DNA of 64,000 bases, taken from assembly GCF_001592225.1 (NCBI RefSeq), contig NZ_BCWN01000005.1:124001-188000 (forward strand), given 5' to 3'. Source of the DNA: Castellaniella caeni NBRC 101664 (GTDB lineage: Bacteria; Pseudomonadota; Gammaproteobacteria; Burkholderiales; Burkholderiaceae_B). Shown here piece by piece: positions 19,537 through 29,023 of the stretch. The position numbers and the translations under genes were made by a program. The notes beneath the pieces were generated by a model. The model had not been told where the DNA came from, made no database searches, and saw only the letters and a list, made by a program, of their open reading frames with translations. How positions within the stretch are numbered: position 1 is the first letter of the stretch; each line of letters begins with the position of its first letter.

Positions 19537-20445
19537 CTATCTGCCCTGTGCATGCTGTGATGCGTAGTCGCGAGGCGGGATGCCGACGTGATGCCGAAAG
19601 AAGCGCGAGAAGTAAGCTGGGTCGCGGAAACCCAGGGCAAAGCAGATCTGGCTGACGGGTTGGCCGCTGTGCAGCAGCAGACGCTTGGCTTCTTGCAGCT
19701 GGCGCTCGAAGATCAATTGTTTGGACGGCATGCTCGCCAGTCGGCGGCAGATCAGGTTGAGCCGCGCGGTGGTCAGGCCCAGCGTGTCGGCGTAGCGCTG
19801 CAGTGACCAGTGCTGGGTGTAGTGGGCCTCTATCAGCTGGTTGAAACGGTGAAATTGCATCAGATCCTGGGCTGGCACGGGGCTGTCGTGCTGTGGCCGC
19901 TCGATCAGTGACAGCAGGTTGGCCAGAATCAGGCGCAGCAGGGCCAGCAGATTGTCTGCGCGGCCGTCGCGCCGACCGACGAACTCGTCAGCCACCTGTT
20001 GAAACAATGGTGCCAGGTGAGCCGCGCTGCGGGCCGCGTCGCCCCGCTGCTCGCTCAGGCCGACGCACAACGGCTGGTTCAGCCGAAGCGACAGGGCTGC
20101 TTCGTTTTCGAACAGCTGCCATACCAGCTGCTGGCGCGCGGTGATGACCTGGCCCTCGCTGGCCGCGTCGGTGACGAAGGCGTGGGGAACGCCAGGCGGG
20201 GTGAAAAAGCACAGGGGGCCATCCAGGCGGTATTGAAGATCGTCCAGGTACAGATGGACGTGGCCGTTGTGGATGTAGTGGATCTGGAAGAAGCGGTCGT
20301 GGCGGTGTGCCGCCACGCTGCGACCGAAGAATTCAGAGAGACGATCGTGGCCGTCGTAGTGAAAGTCGGCGTCGGCGTAGCGCTGGTCGTAGACCTGGCC
20401 AAGATCAAGGATCGGGATGCTGGCGAGGTGCTGTCTGGGGTTCAT
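19537..20445 (-). CDS. AraC/XylS-family regulator (HpaA/PobR-like)
   Basis: A 302-residue protein with an N-terminal cupin-like effector domain (about 35-110, HRHDRFFQIHYIHNGHVH) and a C-terminal double helix-turn-helix (about 200-297, LGLTTARLNLICR and CFALGFRDPAYFSRFFRHH). The N-terminal pattern is that of regulators of 4-hydroxyphenylacetate and hydroxybenzoate catabolism. It lies upstream of and in line with the monooxygenase gene, with a 174-bp gap between, so it probably activates that gene in response to an aromatic acid. Confidence 0.85.
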   Translation of the reverse strand: MNPRQHLASIPILDLGQVYDQRYADADFHYDGHDRLSEFFGRSVAAHRHDRFFQIHYIHNGHVHLYLDDLQYRLDGPLCFFTPPGVPHAFVTDAASEGQVITARQQLVWQLFENEAALSLRLNQPLCVGLSEQRGDAARSAAHLAPLFQQVADEFVGRRDGRADNLLALLRLILANLLSLIERPQHDSPVPAQDLMQFHRFNQLIEAHYTQHWSLQRYADTLGLTTARLNLICRRLASMPSKQLIFERQLQEAKRLLLHSGQPVSQICFALGFRDPAYFSRFFRHHVGIPPRDYASQHAQGR

Positions 20446-20474
20446 GCCTGGCCCTCATTGTCTGGTCTGAACAA

Positions 20475-20681
20475 TCAGCAGCAGCGCCCCTGCGGGTTGC
20501 GGTCTTCCCAGTCGTAGCGCTCGCGCCAGAACTGGCGTTCTGACACGGGCGTCTGTTCGGGGTGGGTGCGCGCCATGTGTTCCAGGTATTTCTGGTACGC
20601 ATCGGCGCGCAGGATGCCCTTGAAGAACTGGCCCAGCCCGCCAAGGCGGCGGCGCTGGCCGGGCTGGACAGTATTCAGCAT
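20475..20681 (-). CDS. YbdD/YjiX-family small protein, CstA partner
   Basis: A 68-residue protein containing AYQKYLEHMARTHPEQTPVS and FWRERYDWEDRNPQGRCC, the signature of the YbdD/DUF466 family. Genes of this family almost always follow cstA or btsT. It starts 1 base after the cstA stop codon, so coupled translation is likely. The role is uncertain; in E. coli the homologue is needed for pyruvate uptake by the partner carrier. Confidence 0.9.
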   Translation of the reverse strand: MLNTVQPGQRRRLGGLGQFFKGILRADAYQKYLEHMARTHPEQTPVSERQFWRERYDWEDRNPQGRCC

Positions 20682-20682
20682 C

Positions 20683-22932
20683 TCAGTGTCCCATCACCGC
20701 GGGCATGGCCGAGGCGGGCACGGTGTCCCAGCGGGCCAGCAGGGCCTTTTCGGACGCCGTGGGCAGCAGCCCCGCAGGGGCAAACAGGCGCGACTCCACG
20801 TGCGGGTCTTCGGTGTTCGAGCCTTCGTGCGTGCGCTGCCAGGCGCGCCAGGCGGCCAGCACCGCTGTGCCCATGACAATCATGGCCAGCAGCACGAAGA
20901 CCACCGACAGCGAGCCCTGCACGAAGGTGTTGCGCACCACGGCCTGCATGGCTTCGACCGTCTTGGCTGTGCCGAAGCTGGTCTTGCCCGACGCCAGCGC
21001 GTTCTTGAAGGCTTCGTGCTGTGCCCAGTAGCTCACCGCCGGGATCTTGGAGAAGATCTTTTCCCACGACGCCCAGATGGTGATGATGGCGATGAACACC
21101 AGCGGCCCCGCCACCACCCACAGGTAGCGGAAGTTGCCGCGCTTGGCCACGATGGCCAGCACCACGGCCAGCGCGATGGCGGCCAGCAGCTGGTTGGCGA
21201 TGCCGAACAGCGGGAAGAAGGTGTTGATGCCGCCCAGTGGGTCGGTCACGCCCAGGATCAGGATGTAGCCCCAACCCACCACCATGATGGCGGTGCACAG
21301 CCAGGCGCCGGGACGCCAGGACATGTCCTTGAATTTCGGGAAGAAATTGCCGATGGTGTCTTGCAGCATGAAACGCGCCACGCGGGTGCCGGCATCGACG
21401 GCGGTCAGAATGAACAGCGCCTCGAACATGATGGCGAAGTGATACCAGAAGCCCATCATGGCGGTGCCGCCAAACCATTGGTGCATGATGTGCGCGATGC
21501 CCACCGACAGCGTGGGGGCGCCGCCCGTGCGGGAAATAATGCTGGTTTCACCCACGTTGTGCGCCAGCTCGGTGAGCATGCCGGGGGTCAGGTTGACCCC
21601 GGCCAGCCCGAGGCTGTTGACGAAGGCTACCGCCGTGTCCACCGTGCCGCCCGTGGCCGCCATCGAGGTATTCATGGCGAAGTAGATACCGCGGTCGATC
21701 GAGATGGCCGCCACCAGCGCCATGATGGCCACCAGCGATTCCATCAGCATGCCGCCGTATCCCAGGAAGCGGGTCTGTTTTTCCTTTTCCACCAGCTTGG
21801 GCGTGGTGCCCGAAGAAATCAGCGCGTGAAAGCCCGACAAGGCCCCGCAGGCGATGGTGACGAAGAGGAAGGGGAACAACGATCCGGCCACGACCGGGCC
21901 GTCGGCGCGGCTGGCGTATTCCGAGAGGGCGGGCACGGTGATTTCCGGACGCACGATCAGGATGGCGAGGGCCAGCAGGCCGATCACGCCGATCTTCATG
22001 AAGGTGGACAGGTAGTCGCGTGGCGCCAGCAGCAGCCACACCGGCAAGATGGCGGCGATGAAGCCGTAGACGATGATGGCCCAGGCCAGGGTAAGGCGGT
22101 CGAAGTGGAACAGCGCGCTGCCCCAGTCGGATTCGGCCACCCAGCGGCCCGAGATGATGGCGAACATCAGCAGCGCCAGGCCGATGAGCGAGACTTCCAG
22201 TACCTTGCCCGGCCGGATGTAGCGCAGATAGCAGCCCATGAACAGCGCGATGGGGATGGTGAGCGACACCGAATACACGCCCCAGGGCGATTCGCCCAGC
22301 GCGTTGACCACGACCAGGGCCAGGATGGCCACGATGATGATCATGATGGCCAGGGTGGCGACCAGCGCCGCCGTGCCGCCCACCACGCCCAGCTCTTCGC
22401 GCGCCATCTGGCCGAGCGAACGGCCGCCGCGGCGCATCGAGAAGAACATCACCAGGTAGTCTTGCACGCAGCCCGCCAGTACGGCGCCCACGATGATCCA
22501 CAGGGTGCCGGGCAGATAGCCCATCTGCGCAGCCAGCACGGGGCCCACCAGGGGGCCGGCGCCGGCGATGGCGGCAAAGTGGTGGCCAAACAGCACGACC
22601 CGGTCGGTCGGCACGAAATCGCGGCCGTTGGAGTTGTACTCGGCGGGGGTTGCCCGGCTGTCGTCGGGCTGGGCCACCCGGCGCTCGATCATCTTCGCGT
22701 AGAAGCGGTAGCCGACGAGGTAGGTGCAGACCGCGGCCAGCACGAACCAGATGGCGTTGATGGTTTCACCGCGCGAGATGGCCAGCACAGCCCAGGCGAT
22801 ACCACCCAGCAGGGAGATGGCGGCCCAGAGGGCAATCTTGCCCGGGGTCCAGCGGTTGTCGTCGGCCTCTTGAGCCGCGCTGAGTGCGTTGGGCGGCAGC
22901 TGGATGGCTGCCGCCGATGATGAGGATGTCAT
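20683..22932 (-). CDS. cstA: Carbon starvation protein CstA / pyruvate transporter
   Basis: About 749 residues with many membrane helices. The signatures VLFGHHFAAIAGAGPLVGPVLAAQMG and RGGRSLGQMAREELG are those of the CstA/BtsT family (each quoted in part from the first 230 residues). The family imports pyruvate and possibly peptides under carbon limitation. The start at 22932 is preceded by a non-conserved leader of about 35 residues. A 16-bp palindrome lies 130 bp upstream and could be an operator. The small YbdD-like gene follows directly. Confidence 0.93.
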   Translation of the reverse strand: MTSSSSAAAIQLPPNALSAAQEADDNRWTPGKIALWAAISLLGGIAWAVLAISRGETINAIWFVLAAVCTYLVGYRFYAKMIERRVAQPDDSRATPAEYNSNGRDFVPTDRVVLFGHHFAAIAGAGPLVGPVLAAQMGYLPGTLWIIVGAVLAGCVQDYLVMFFSMRRGGRSLGQMAREELGVVGGTAALVATLAIMIIIVAILALVVVNALGESPWGVYSVSLTIPIALFMGCYLRYIRPGKVLEVSLIGLALLMFAIISGRWVAESDWGSALFHFDRLTLAWAIIVYGFIAAILPVWLLLAPRDYLSTFMKIGVIGLLALAILIVRPEITVPALSEYASRADGPVVAGSLFPFLFVTIACGALSGFHALISSGTTPKLVEKEKQTRFLGYGGMLMESLVAIMALVAAISIDRGIYFAMNTSMAATGGTVDTAVAFVNSLGLAGVNLTPGMLTELAHNVGETSIISRTGGAPTLSVGIAHIMHQWFGGTAMMGFWYHFAIMFEALFILTAVDAGTRVARFMLQDTIGNFFPKFKDMSWRPGAWLCTAIMVVGWGYILILGVTDPLGGINTFFPLFGIANQLLAAIALAVVLAIVAKRGNFRYLWVVAGPLVFIAIITIWASWEKIFSKIPAVSYWAQHEAFKNALASGKTSFGTAKTVEAMQAVVRNTFVQGSLSVVFVLLAMIVMGTAVLAAWRAWQRTHEGSNTEDPHVESRLFAPAGLLPTASEKALLARWDTVPASAMPAVMGH

Positions 22933-23060
22933 GTGAGGTTCCTGCCCAGAGATCCATAATGGCGATGCCCTCGAGCAGGGTAGGGCCTGAGGGCATCGCC
23001 GGGCAGTATAGTCCCGCAACTCGCCGGATATGACGCGTACCACGGCCAAAATCGGCTAAT

Positions 23061-23076
23061 TAAGGGTTAACCCTTA
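23061..23076. promoter_or_regulatory. 16-bp perfect palindrome upstream of cstA
   Basis: TAAGGGTTAACCCTTA is its own reverse complement. It lies between the ends of cstA's promoter region and argJ, about 130 bp before the cstA start codon. AT-rich symmetric sites of this size are typical operators, but no regulator can be named. Confidence 0.5.
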
Positions 23077-23094
23077 TGCGAATCGTCGTGCCGA

Positions 23095-24321
23095 TCACGA
23101 CCGGTAGTCGGCGTTGATACTGACGTATTCGTGCGAGAAGTCGCAGGTATAGACCGTGTCGGCAACCGCGCCGCGGCCCAGTGCCACGCGCACCAGGATT
23201 TCGGGCTCGGCCATCACGCGCTGGCCGTCTTCTTCACGGTAATCGGGGTCGCGCCCGCCTTGGGTAGCCACTTGCACGTCGCCCAGCCACAAGGTGAGCT
23301 TGCTGACGTCCAGGTCGTCGATGCCGGCGTAGCCGATGGCCGCCAGGATGCGGCCCAGGTTGGGGTCGGAAGCGTAAAACGCCGTTTTCACCAGCGGTGA
23401 ATGGGCGATGGCGTAGGCGACCTTGAGGGCTTCTTCGGTGCTGGCGGCTTGTTCGACCCGGATGGTCATGAATTTCGTCGCGCCTTCGGCATCGCGCACG
23501 ATTTTCTGGGCGAGTTCGCGGGCGGCCTCGGTGAGTGCCTGGGCCAGCGGGGCGTAACGCGGGTCTTGCGCGGATTCGATCTGCACGCCGCTGGCCCCGG
23601 TGGCCAGGATGATGAAGGAATCGTTGGTGGAGGTGTCGCCATCGACCGTGATGCGGTTGAACGACTGGTCGGCGATGGCGCGTGTCAGATTCTGCAGCAA
23701 CGCGGGCGCCAGCCCCGCATCGGTGCCCAGAAAGCCGAGCATCGTGGCCATGTTGGGGCGGATCATCCCGGCCCCCTTGCTGATGCCGGTGATGGTGACC
23801 TGCGCGCCGCCCAGCGTGATGCGCTGCGAGTGGATCTTGGGCTGGGTGTCGGTCGTCATGATGCTGTGGGCCGCCTCGAACCAGTGATCGGCCTGGGCAT
23901 CGGCCAGTGCGGCGGGCAGACCGGCGATCAGGCGGTCGACGGGCAGGGGTTCGAGGATGACGCCGGTGGAAAAGGGCAGAACTTGTTCTGCCTGCACGTG
24001 CAGCAGGTCGGCCAGGGCGGTGCAGGTGTCGTGGCTGGCCTGCAGGCCGGGCGCGCCGGTGCCCGCGTTGGCGTTGCCCGTGTTGACCACCAGCGCGCGG
24101 ATGCCTTTGCCCGCGGCCAGGTGCGCTTCGCAGACCTGCACGGGCGCGGCGCGGAAGCGGTTGCGGGTGAAGACCCCGGCGACCGCGGCGCCTTCGTCCA
24201 GCAGGAAGACGGTAATGTCGCGCCGCCCCGCCTTGCGGATACCGGCTTCGGCGGTGCCGATGCGGATGCCGGAGACCGGGTAGATGGCGTCACGCGCCGG
24301 AATGTGCAGATTGATGGCCAT
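23095..24321 (-). CDS. argJ: Bifunctional glutamate N-acetyltransferase / amino-acid acetyltransferase ArgJ
   Basis: ArgJ moves the acetyl group from N-acetylornithine to glutamate, recycling it in arginine synthesis, and may also use acetyl-CoA. The protein is about 408 residues. It carries [12 protein letters not shown], the autocleavage site region [14 protein letters not shown] with the nucleophilic Thr, and [10 protein letters not shown]. The start at 24321 begins MAINLHIP; a second ATG lies two codons upstream. The frame is open further upstream into the next gene, but that extension shows no conservation. ArgC is encoded 31 kb away. Confidence 0.95.
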   Translation of the reverse strand: MAINLHIPARDAIYPVSGIRIGTAEAGIRKAGRRDITVFLLDEGAAVAGVFTRNRFRAAPVQVCEAHLAAGKGIRALVVNTGNANAGTGAPGLQASHDTCTALADLLHVQAEQVLPFSTGVILEPLPVDRLIAGLPAALADAQADHWFEAAHSIMTTDTQPKIHSQRITLGGAQVTITGISKGAGMIRPNMATMLGFLGTDAGLAPALLQNLTRAIADQSFNRITVDGDTSTNDSFIILATGASGVQIESAQDPRYAPLAQALTEAARELAQKIVRDAEGATKFMTIRVEQAASTEEALKVAYAIAHSPLVKTAFYASDPNLGRILAAIGYAGIDDLDVSKLTLWLGDVQVATQGGRDPDYREEDGQRVMAEPEILVRVALGRGAVADTVYTCDFSHEYVSINADYRS

Positions 24322-24509
24322 GATGATGTCGAAGGTGAGCCTGCCGCCCTGTTGCCGCGTAGTCGCATGACCGTGGCTGCCAAAGCGGCCGCCAGCCGTC
24401 GGCGCCCCAGGGAAATCAGCGCTGGACGTGAAAGAAGCCCCCATTCTATGACGAATGGGAGCCTGTGATGGCGCGACGTGCGCGCCGGTGCTTGTGGTTG
24501 CCGCGTCGT

Positions 24510-24575
24510 GGCGTTTGCCGGGGTGCGTGCTTGCGGTTGTGCAAGCGAGGGTGCCCAGGGTAACCGGCAAACGCC
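24510..24575. repeat. Nested inverted repeats in the argJ-marR gap
   Basis: GGCGTTTGCCGG (24510-24521) and its exact reverse complement CCGGCAAACGCC (24564-24575) enclose a second hairpin, GCTTGC-N6-GCAAGC (24529-24546). The gap is 284 bp with no gene. It follows marR and precedes argJ on the minus strand. There is no T run, so it is not a standard terminator. Confidence 0.55.
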
Positions 24576-24605
24576 CGTGCCGGGCCGCTGCCGTGCGAGG
24601 GCACC

Positions 24606-25136
24606 CTAGAGCGCGGGCAGGCGCGAATAGGTGGCCTGTTTGAGGTCGCCCAGCAGCTCGAACAGCGTGCCGCGTGCCGCGGGGGCCATGCCGCCCAGCA
24701 GGGATTGAATCCAGGATTCGTGGGCGCGCTGCATGCGGCGGTGGTAGCGGCGCCCCTTGGGCGTGAGGCGGATGAGCGAACTGCGGCGGTCGGCGTCGTC
24801 TTTGGTGCGTTCGACCAGACCGTCTTTTTCGAGCTGGTCGGTAATGCCGGTGATGTTGCCGTTGGTGACCATCATCAGCCGGGAGAGTTCGCTCATTTTG
24901 AGGCCCTTGGGGGCGTGCGTGAGCTGGGACATGAGGTCGAAGCGCGGCAGCGTGGTCTGGAATTCGCTGCGCAGGCGGCTGCGCAATTCGTTTTCGATGA
25001 GCGTGCAGCAGCTGAGCATGCGCAGCCACAGGCGCGTGTCGGCGGGTTCCTGGCCGGTGGCGCGGGTTTCGAGGTCGGGGAAGTCGGGCGTGACGGCGGG
25101 GTGGTGCGTCGCGGCGTAGTGGGTGTAGTCGGTCAT
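24606..25136 (-). CDS. MarR-family transcriptional regulator
   Basis: About 176 residues. The central winged helix (about 65-140) shows [20 protein letters not shown] and the wing [18 protein letters not shown], both standard MarR features. Such proteins repress catabolic or efflux genes and let go on binding small aromatic ligands. It lies between hemL and argJ on the same strand, and no divergent target is visible, so the regulated gene is unknown. I placed the start at MTDYTHY (25136), not six codons upstream. Confidence 0.87.
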   Translation of the reverse strand: MTDYTHYAATHHPAVTPDFPDLETRATGQEPADTRLWLRMLSCCTLIENELRSRLRSEFQTTLPRFDLMSQLTHAPKGLKMSELSRLMMVTNGNITGITDQLEKDGLVERTKDDADRRSSLIRLTPKGRRYHRRMQRAHESWIQSLLGGMAPAARGTLFELLGDLKQATYSRLPAL

Positions 25137-25252
25137 GGCACGCCTGCGGGCCACCGGGGTGGCCCTGAACTGAGTCGAGGATGATTCAGTGTAGGAGCGA
25201 GACCGTGGCGTGTCCTTGTCTTAGGTCAAGAAATTTGAAGTTCATATCATCT

Positions 25253-25288
25253 GCCCAAGCCCAAGCCCAAGCCCAAGCCCAAGCCCGC
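25253..25288. repeat. Hexanucleotide tandem repeat (GCCCAA)
   Basis: Five exact copies of GCCCAA and a partial sixth lie 28 bases after the hemL stop codon, between hemL and marR. Being a multiple of three it would not shift a frame, and no gene covers it. Confidence 0.8.
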
Positions 25289-25315
25289 AGGCGTGGCGCG
25301 GCGGCCCCAAGCGGC

Positions 25316-26593
25316 TCAAAGGCTGGCGAAGACCTTGTCGGCGATCTCCAGCGTGCGGTCGATCACCGCGTCGTCGTGCGTGATCGACACGAAGCCGGCC
25401 TCGAAAGCCGACGGCGCAAAGTGCACGCCGCCATCCAGCATGCCGTGAAAGAAGCGCTTGAATGCGTCCTGGTCGCTGTCGGAGACCTCGGCCAGGCTGG
25501 TGGGTGCCGTCTTGCGGAAATAAATGCCGAACAGGCCCCCTTGCCAGTCGCCGCAGAATGGCACCCCGTGGTTGCGCGCACGCCCCACCAGGCCGATGAT
25601 GAGTCGGCCCGTCTGGGTGTGCAGGCGATCGTAGAAGCCGGGCTCGGCCAGGCGGCGCAGGGTGGTCAGCCCGGCGGCGACCGCGACCGGGTTGCCCGAC
25701 AGCGTGCCTGCCTGGTACACCGCGCCCAGCGGGGCGATCTCGGCCATGATGTCGGCGCGCCCGCCAAAGGCGCCCACCGGCATGCCGCCGCCGATGATCT
25801 TCGCCAGGGTGGTGAGGTCGGGCTTGACGCCGCACAGGCCCTGCATGCCTTGCGGGCCCACGCGCAGGCCCGTCATGACTTCGTCGAAGATGAGCACGCT
25901 GCCGTGCTGGTCGCACAGCGTGCGCAGGCCTTCGAGAAAGCCGGGCGCCGGGCGCACCATGTTCATATTGCCCGCGATGGGCTCGACGATGATGCAGGCG
26001 ATGTCGTCGGGGTATTGGGCGAACGCGGCTTTCACGTCGGCCAGGTTGTTGTAGCGCAGCACCACTGTGTGCTGCACGAATTCGGACGGCACACCGGCCG
26101 ACGAGGGGTTGCCGAAGGTGAGCATGCCTGATCCGGCCTTGACCAGCAGGCTGTCGGAGTGCCCGTGGTAGCAGCCCTCGAACTTGATGATCTTGTTGCG
26201 CCCGGTGTAGCCGCGCGCCAGGCGGATGGCCGACATGGTGGCCTCGGTGCCCGAGCTGACCAGGCGCACCTGCTCGATAGAAGGAATGCGTTCGATGATG
26301 GCCTCGGCGATCTCGACTTCGGCGGCCGTGGGGGCGCCAAACGAGAGCCCGCCTTCGGCGGCGGCCTGCACGGCACGCACGACTTCGGGGTCGGCGTGAC
26401 CCAGGATGGCGGGGCCCCACGAGCCGACGTAGTCGATGTACTGCTTGTCTTCGGCATCCCAGAGGTAGGGGCCGCGGGCGCGGGCGATGAAGGGCGGGGT
26501 GCCGCCCACCGAGCGGAAGGCCCGTACGGGGGAGTTCACCCCGCCGGGAATGGCGCGACAGGCGCGGTCGAAGAGTTCTGCGTTACGGGACAT
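25316..26593 (-). CDS. hemL: Glutamate-1-semialdehyde 2,1-aminomutase HemL
   Basis: HemL converts glutamate-1-semialdehyde to 5-aminolevulinate, the second step of the C5 haem pathway, with PLP. The 425-residue protein has the family's [16 protein letters not shown] start, the PLP-contact LIFDEVMTG, and the catalytic Lys in [18 protein letters not shown]. It follows thiE by about 20 bp on the minus strand, in the order thiD-thiE-hemL. Confidence 0.97.
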   Translation of the reverse strand: MSRNAELFDRACRAIPGGVNSPVRAFRSVGGTPPFIARARGPYLWDAEDKQYIDYVGSWGPAILGHADPEVVRAVQAAAEGGLSFGAPTAAEVEIAEAIIERIPSIEQVRLVSSGTEATMSAIRLARGYTGRNKIIKFEGCYHGHSDSLLVKAGSGMLTFGNPSSAGVPSEFVQHTVVLRYNNLADVKAAFAQYPDDIACIIVEPIAGNMNMVRPAPGFLEGLRTLCDQHGSVLIFDEVMTGLRVGPQGMQGLCGVKPDLTTLAKIIGGGMPVGAFGGRADIMAEIAPLGAVYQAGTLSGNPVAVAAGLTTLRRLAEPGFYDRLHTQTGRLIIGLVGRARNHGVPFCGDWQGGLFGIYFRKTAPTSLAEVSDSDQDAFKRFFHGMLDGGVHFAPSAFEAGFVSITHDDAVIDRTLEIADKVFASL

Positions 26594-26614
26594 GGTGGAT
26601 TCGGGCGTTGAGGG

Positions 26615-27256
26615 TCAGTCGAAGAGGGCGCTGCACTGTTGCGCGGCGCGGCGGATGTCGGGGGCGTCGAAGACGGCGCTGATGATGGCCAGGCTGTCGG
26701 CCCCCGCCTGCAGCACGGGCGGGGCGTTGTCGGCGGTCAGGCCGCCGATGGCCACCACCGCGGGGCGCGGGCTGAAGGGTTCGACCAGGGCGCGTCCGGC
26801 GCGGATGTGGTCGAGCGTGGCGTGTTCGGCCTCGGGCTTCACCCGCGACGGATACAGTGCGCCGAAGGCGATGTAATCGACGTCGTCTTGCAGGTGGCGG
26901 CGGGCGAGCTCGGGTTGGTCGTAGCACGAGCAGCCGATCCATTTGCCCGGGCCCAATGCCCGGCGCGCCTCGGCGAGCGCGGGGTCGTCGCGCCCCAGGT
27001 GCACGCCTTCGGCGTCCAGTTCGGCGGCCAGGCGCCAGTCGTCGTTGATGATGAGCGGCAGGCCCAGTGTCTTGCACAGGGCGCGCACGGCCACGGCCTG
27101 GGCGTGCCTGTCGGCGGGGGTGCCTTGCTTGCGGCGCCACTGCAGTACCCGCATGCCGCCCGCGTGGGCCTGTTCGATGGCCGCCAGCAGGCGGGGCGTG
27201 TCGGCCCAGTCGGGGGTGATGCCGTAAAGGCCGCGGGGAAAGCGTAGCGTGGTCAT
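26615..27256 (-). CDS. thiE: Thiamine-phosphate synthase ThiE
   Basis: ThiE joins hydroxymethylpyrimidine pyrophosphate and thiazole phosphate to give thiamine phosphate. The 213-residue TIM-barrel protein shows LPLIINDDWRLA, EGVHLGRDDP and AIGGLTADNA, the phosphate-binding loops of the family. Its ATG overlaps the thiD stop (ATGA), so the pair is translationally coupled. No TPP riboswitch is visible upstream of this pair. Confidence 0.93.
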   Translation of the reverse strand: MTTLRFPRGLYGITPDWADTPRLLAAIEQAHAGGMRVLQWRRKQGTPADRHAQAVAVRALCKTLGLPLIINDDWRLAAELDAEGVHLGRDDPALAEARRALGPGKWIGCSCYDQPELARRHLQDDVDYIAFGALYPSRVKPEAEHATLDHIRAGRALVEPFSPRPAVVAIGGLTADNAPPVLQAGADSLAIISAVFDAPDIRRAAQQCSALFD

Positions 27257-28062
27257 GGCGTGGTTTGTAGCAGTAGACGTTGGCCCATGCCGGGGTGGAA
27301 CGTGCGATCGAGCATGGGCGTGACCAGCAGCACGGCCTGTTGTGTGGCCGAGATGGGATCCAGCCCCCCGGCCAGCAGGCTGGCCAGCACCGTGGCGAGC
27401 AGGCTTTCGCGGTCGTGGGCGCGCACGGTGGAAGCCGGCCAGGCCCAGCGCTGGCTGGCCTGTTCGTGGCTGTAGAGTATCAGGCCCTTGAGGTCGGCGC
27501 TCAGGGGAGCGTTGCAGCACAGCACATGGGGCACGCCCATTTCGTGCAGGGCCGCGATGGGGTCGTCCGCCCCCGCGCCGGACAACAGCCCCTGGCTGGC
27601 CCACTGCTCGGGCAGGCCCGCGTCCAGCACGGCGAGGTCGGTTTGCGGCAGCAGCAGTTCGAGCAGGGCGCTGAGCGTGTCTTCGGGGTCGATGTCTTCC
27701 ACGTCGGGGAGGGTCGGCGGGAGGCTCAGGTGCAGCACCAGTGGCAGCGCGTTGTAGTCGGCGGCGATCTGGGCCAGCGTGGCGATGGTTTCGGGGTCGT
27801 ACTGCGGCCCCACTTTGATAGCCCCGATGGGCATGTCTTCGAGCAGGCAGCGGGCCTGGTCGTCGATGAGTTCGGGCGCCAGGCGCTGGATGGCCTCCGT
27901 CCCCGCGGTGTCCTGGGTGTGGATGGCGGTGGCGACGGCCCCCGCGTGGGCGCCCAGCCGCGCGCAGATGACCGTGTCGATTGGCAGGTTACTGGCGCCA
28001 CTGGGGTCGAAGGGGCCGAAAATCAGGGGAAGGGGTGGTGTGGGTGTCACGATGAGAGGCAT
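27253..28062 (-). CDS. thiD: Hydroxymethylpyrimidine/phosphomethylpyrimidine kinase ThiD
   Basis: ThiD phosphorylates hydroxymethylpyrimidine twice for thiamine synthesis. The 269-residue protein has a ribokinase fold with GPFDPSGASNLPIDTVICAR at the start, a variant of the usual SDPSGGAGIQAD motif: the Gly-Gly after Ser is changed to Gly-Ala and the following residues also differ. That divergence is seen in Burkholderiales homologues as far as I recall. It overlaps thiE and is divergent from the rubredoxin gene. Confidence 0.85.
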   Translation of the reverse strand: MPLIVTPTPPLPLIFGPFDPSGASNLPIDTVICARLGAHAGAVATAIHTQDTAGTEAIQRLAPELIDDQARCLLEDMPIGAIKVGPQYDPETIATLAQIAADYNALPLVLHLSLPPTLPDVEDIDPEDTLSALLELLLPQTDLAVLDAGLPEQWASQGLLSGAGADDPIAALHEMGVPHVLCCNAPLSADLKGLILYSHEQASQRWAWPASTVRAHDRESLLATVLASLLAGGLDPISATQQAVLLVTPMLDRTFHPGMGQRLLLQTTP

Positions 28063-28197
28063 GCGTATGCAGCGCGCCAGCACATGGGCTGGCTGATTGG
28101 GTACTATGCGTCCATTCTAATGGATGCGGCTGGCGGATAGGGATGTCCGGGTGCGGATGCCCCGGGGTTCGGCGGCCTGGATGTGAGAGGCTTGAGC

Positions 28198-28365
28198 ATG
28201 ATGCGAACCTGGATGTGTCTGATTTGCGGCTGGATTTACGACGAGGCCGCCGGGTTTCCCGAAGATGGCATTGCGCCCGGCACGCGCTGGGAAGACGTGC
28301 CGCCCAACTGGGTGTGCCCCGAGTGCGGCGCCCGCAAAGAAGACTTCGAACTCATCGAGATCTGA
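28198..28365 (+). CDS. Rubredoxin
   Basis: A 55-residue electron carrier with two CxxC knuckles (CLIC near the start and CPEC near residue 40) that hold one iron atom. GWIYDEAAGFPEDGIAPGT and WVCPEC are classic rubredoxin. The start is ATG at 28198 (7 bases after AGAGG) or the adjacent ATG at 28201. It is the first of a plus-strand run leading to yqgE and ruvX; its partner reductase is not in the window. Confidence 0.95.
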   Translation: MMRTWMCLICGWIYDEAAGFPEDGIAPGTRWEDVPPNWVCPECGARKEDFELIEI

Positions 28366-28426
28366 GCGGATCTGAATCTGATACTCTAGTCATATGGGCC
28401 GGGAGGCCGGTCTTCAGGAGATTGCC

Positions 28427-29023
28427 ATGACGACAGCAACGCATGCTTCCGACACCCGTTCGCAGATCGATCTTTCCCGGCAGTTCCTGTTGGCCATGCC
28501 GGGCATGGTTTCGGGCGAACTCGCCAATACCGTCATCTACGTGTGCGAGCACACCGAACACGGTGCCCTGGGCCTGGTCATCAACCGGCCCACCGACCTC
28601 ACCATCGGCGATCTGCTGCAGCGCATCGACCTGCCCCTGTCCCTCGAAATCGGCCCGGTCAGCAAGGCCCCCGTGTTTTTCGGCGGGCCGGTGCAAACCG
28701 ACCGCGGCTTCGTGCTGCACGTGCCGCGGGGCGAATACAGCTCCAGCATCGCCCTGGGCGCCGACGTCGCGCTCACCACCTCGCGCGACGTGCTGCAAGA
28801 CGTCGCGGCCGGGCATGGCCCGGCGCACCTGCTGGTCACGCTCGGGTACGCGGGCTGGGGCGCGGGGCAGCTCGAAGACGAACTCGCACGCAACGCCTGG
28901 CTCAACGTGCTGGCCTCCAACGAAATCCTCTTCGACACGCCCGCCGAAGAACGCTACGACGCCGCCCTGGCCCAGCTGGGCATCCGTTCGTCCATGCTCA
29001 CCACCGACGCCGGGCATGCCTGA
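28427..29023 (+). CDS. YqgE/AlgH family protein (UPF0301)
   Basis: A 198-residue protein of the UPF0301 family: LLAMPGMVSGELANTVIYVCEH, ALGLVINRPT, and VFFGGPVQTDRGFVLH are its conserved blocks. The function is not settled; AlgH was linked to alginate control in Pseudomonas. AGGAG lies 6 bases before the ATG. The end overlaps ruvX by 8 bp, the common yqgE-yqgF arrangement. Confidence 0.93.
   Translation: MTTATHASDTRSQIDLSRQFLLAMPGMVSGELANTVIYVCEHTEHGALGLVINRPTDLTIGDLLQRIDLPLSLEIGPVSKAPVFFGGPVQTDRGFVLHVPRGEYSSSIALGADVALTTSRDVLQDVAAGHGPAHLLVTLGYAGWGAGQLEDELARNAWLNVLASNEILFDTPAEERYDAALAQLGIRSSMLTTDAGHA

Noticed and set aside
20566..22920. A 784-codon plus-strand frame opposite cstA
   Set aside because: It is rich in His, Gln, Gly and Arg with no domain, and it mirrors cstA codons. 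It is an antisense artefact.
23095..25029. One fused gene joining marR and argJ
   Set aside because: The argJ frame stays open upstream, but that part is the shifted frame of marR and of a non-coding gap with nested hairpins. No fusion is supported.
28063..28197. A second TPP riboswitch before thiD-thiE
   Set aside because: The leader lacks the CTGAGA and the GGATAATGCC-type blocks that are clear before thiC.
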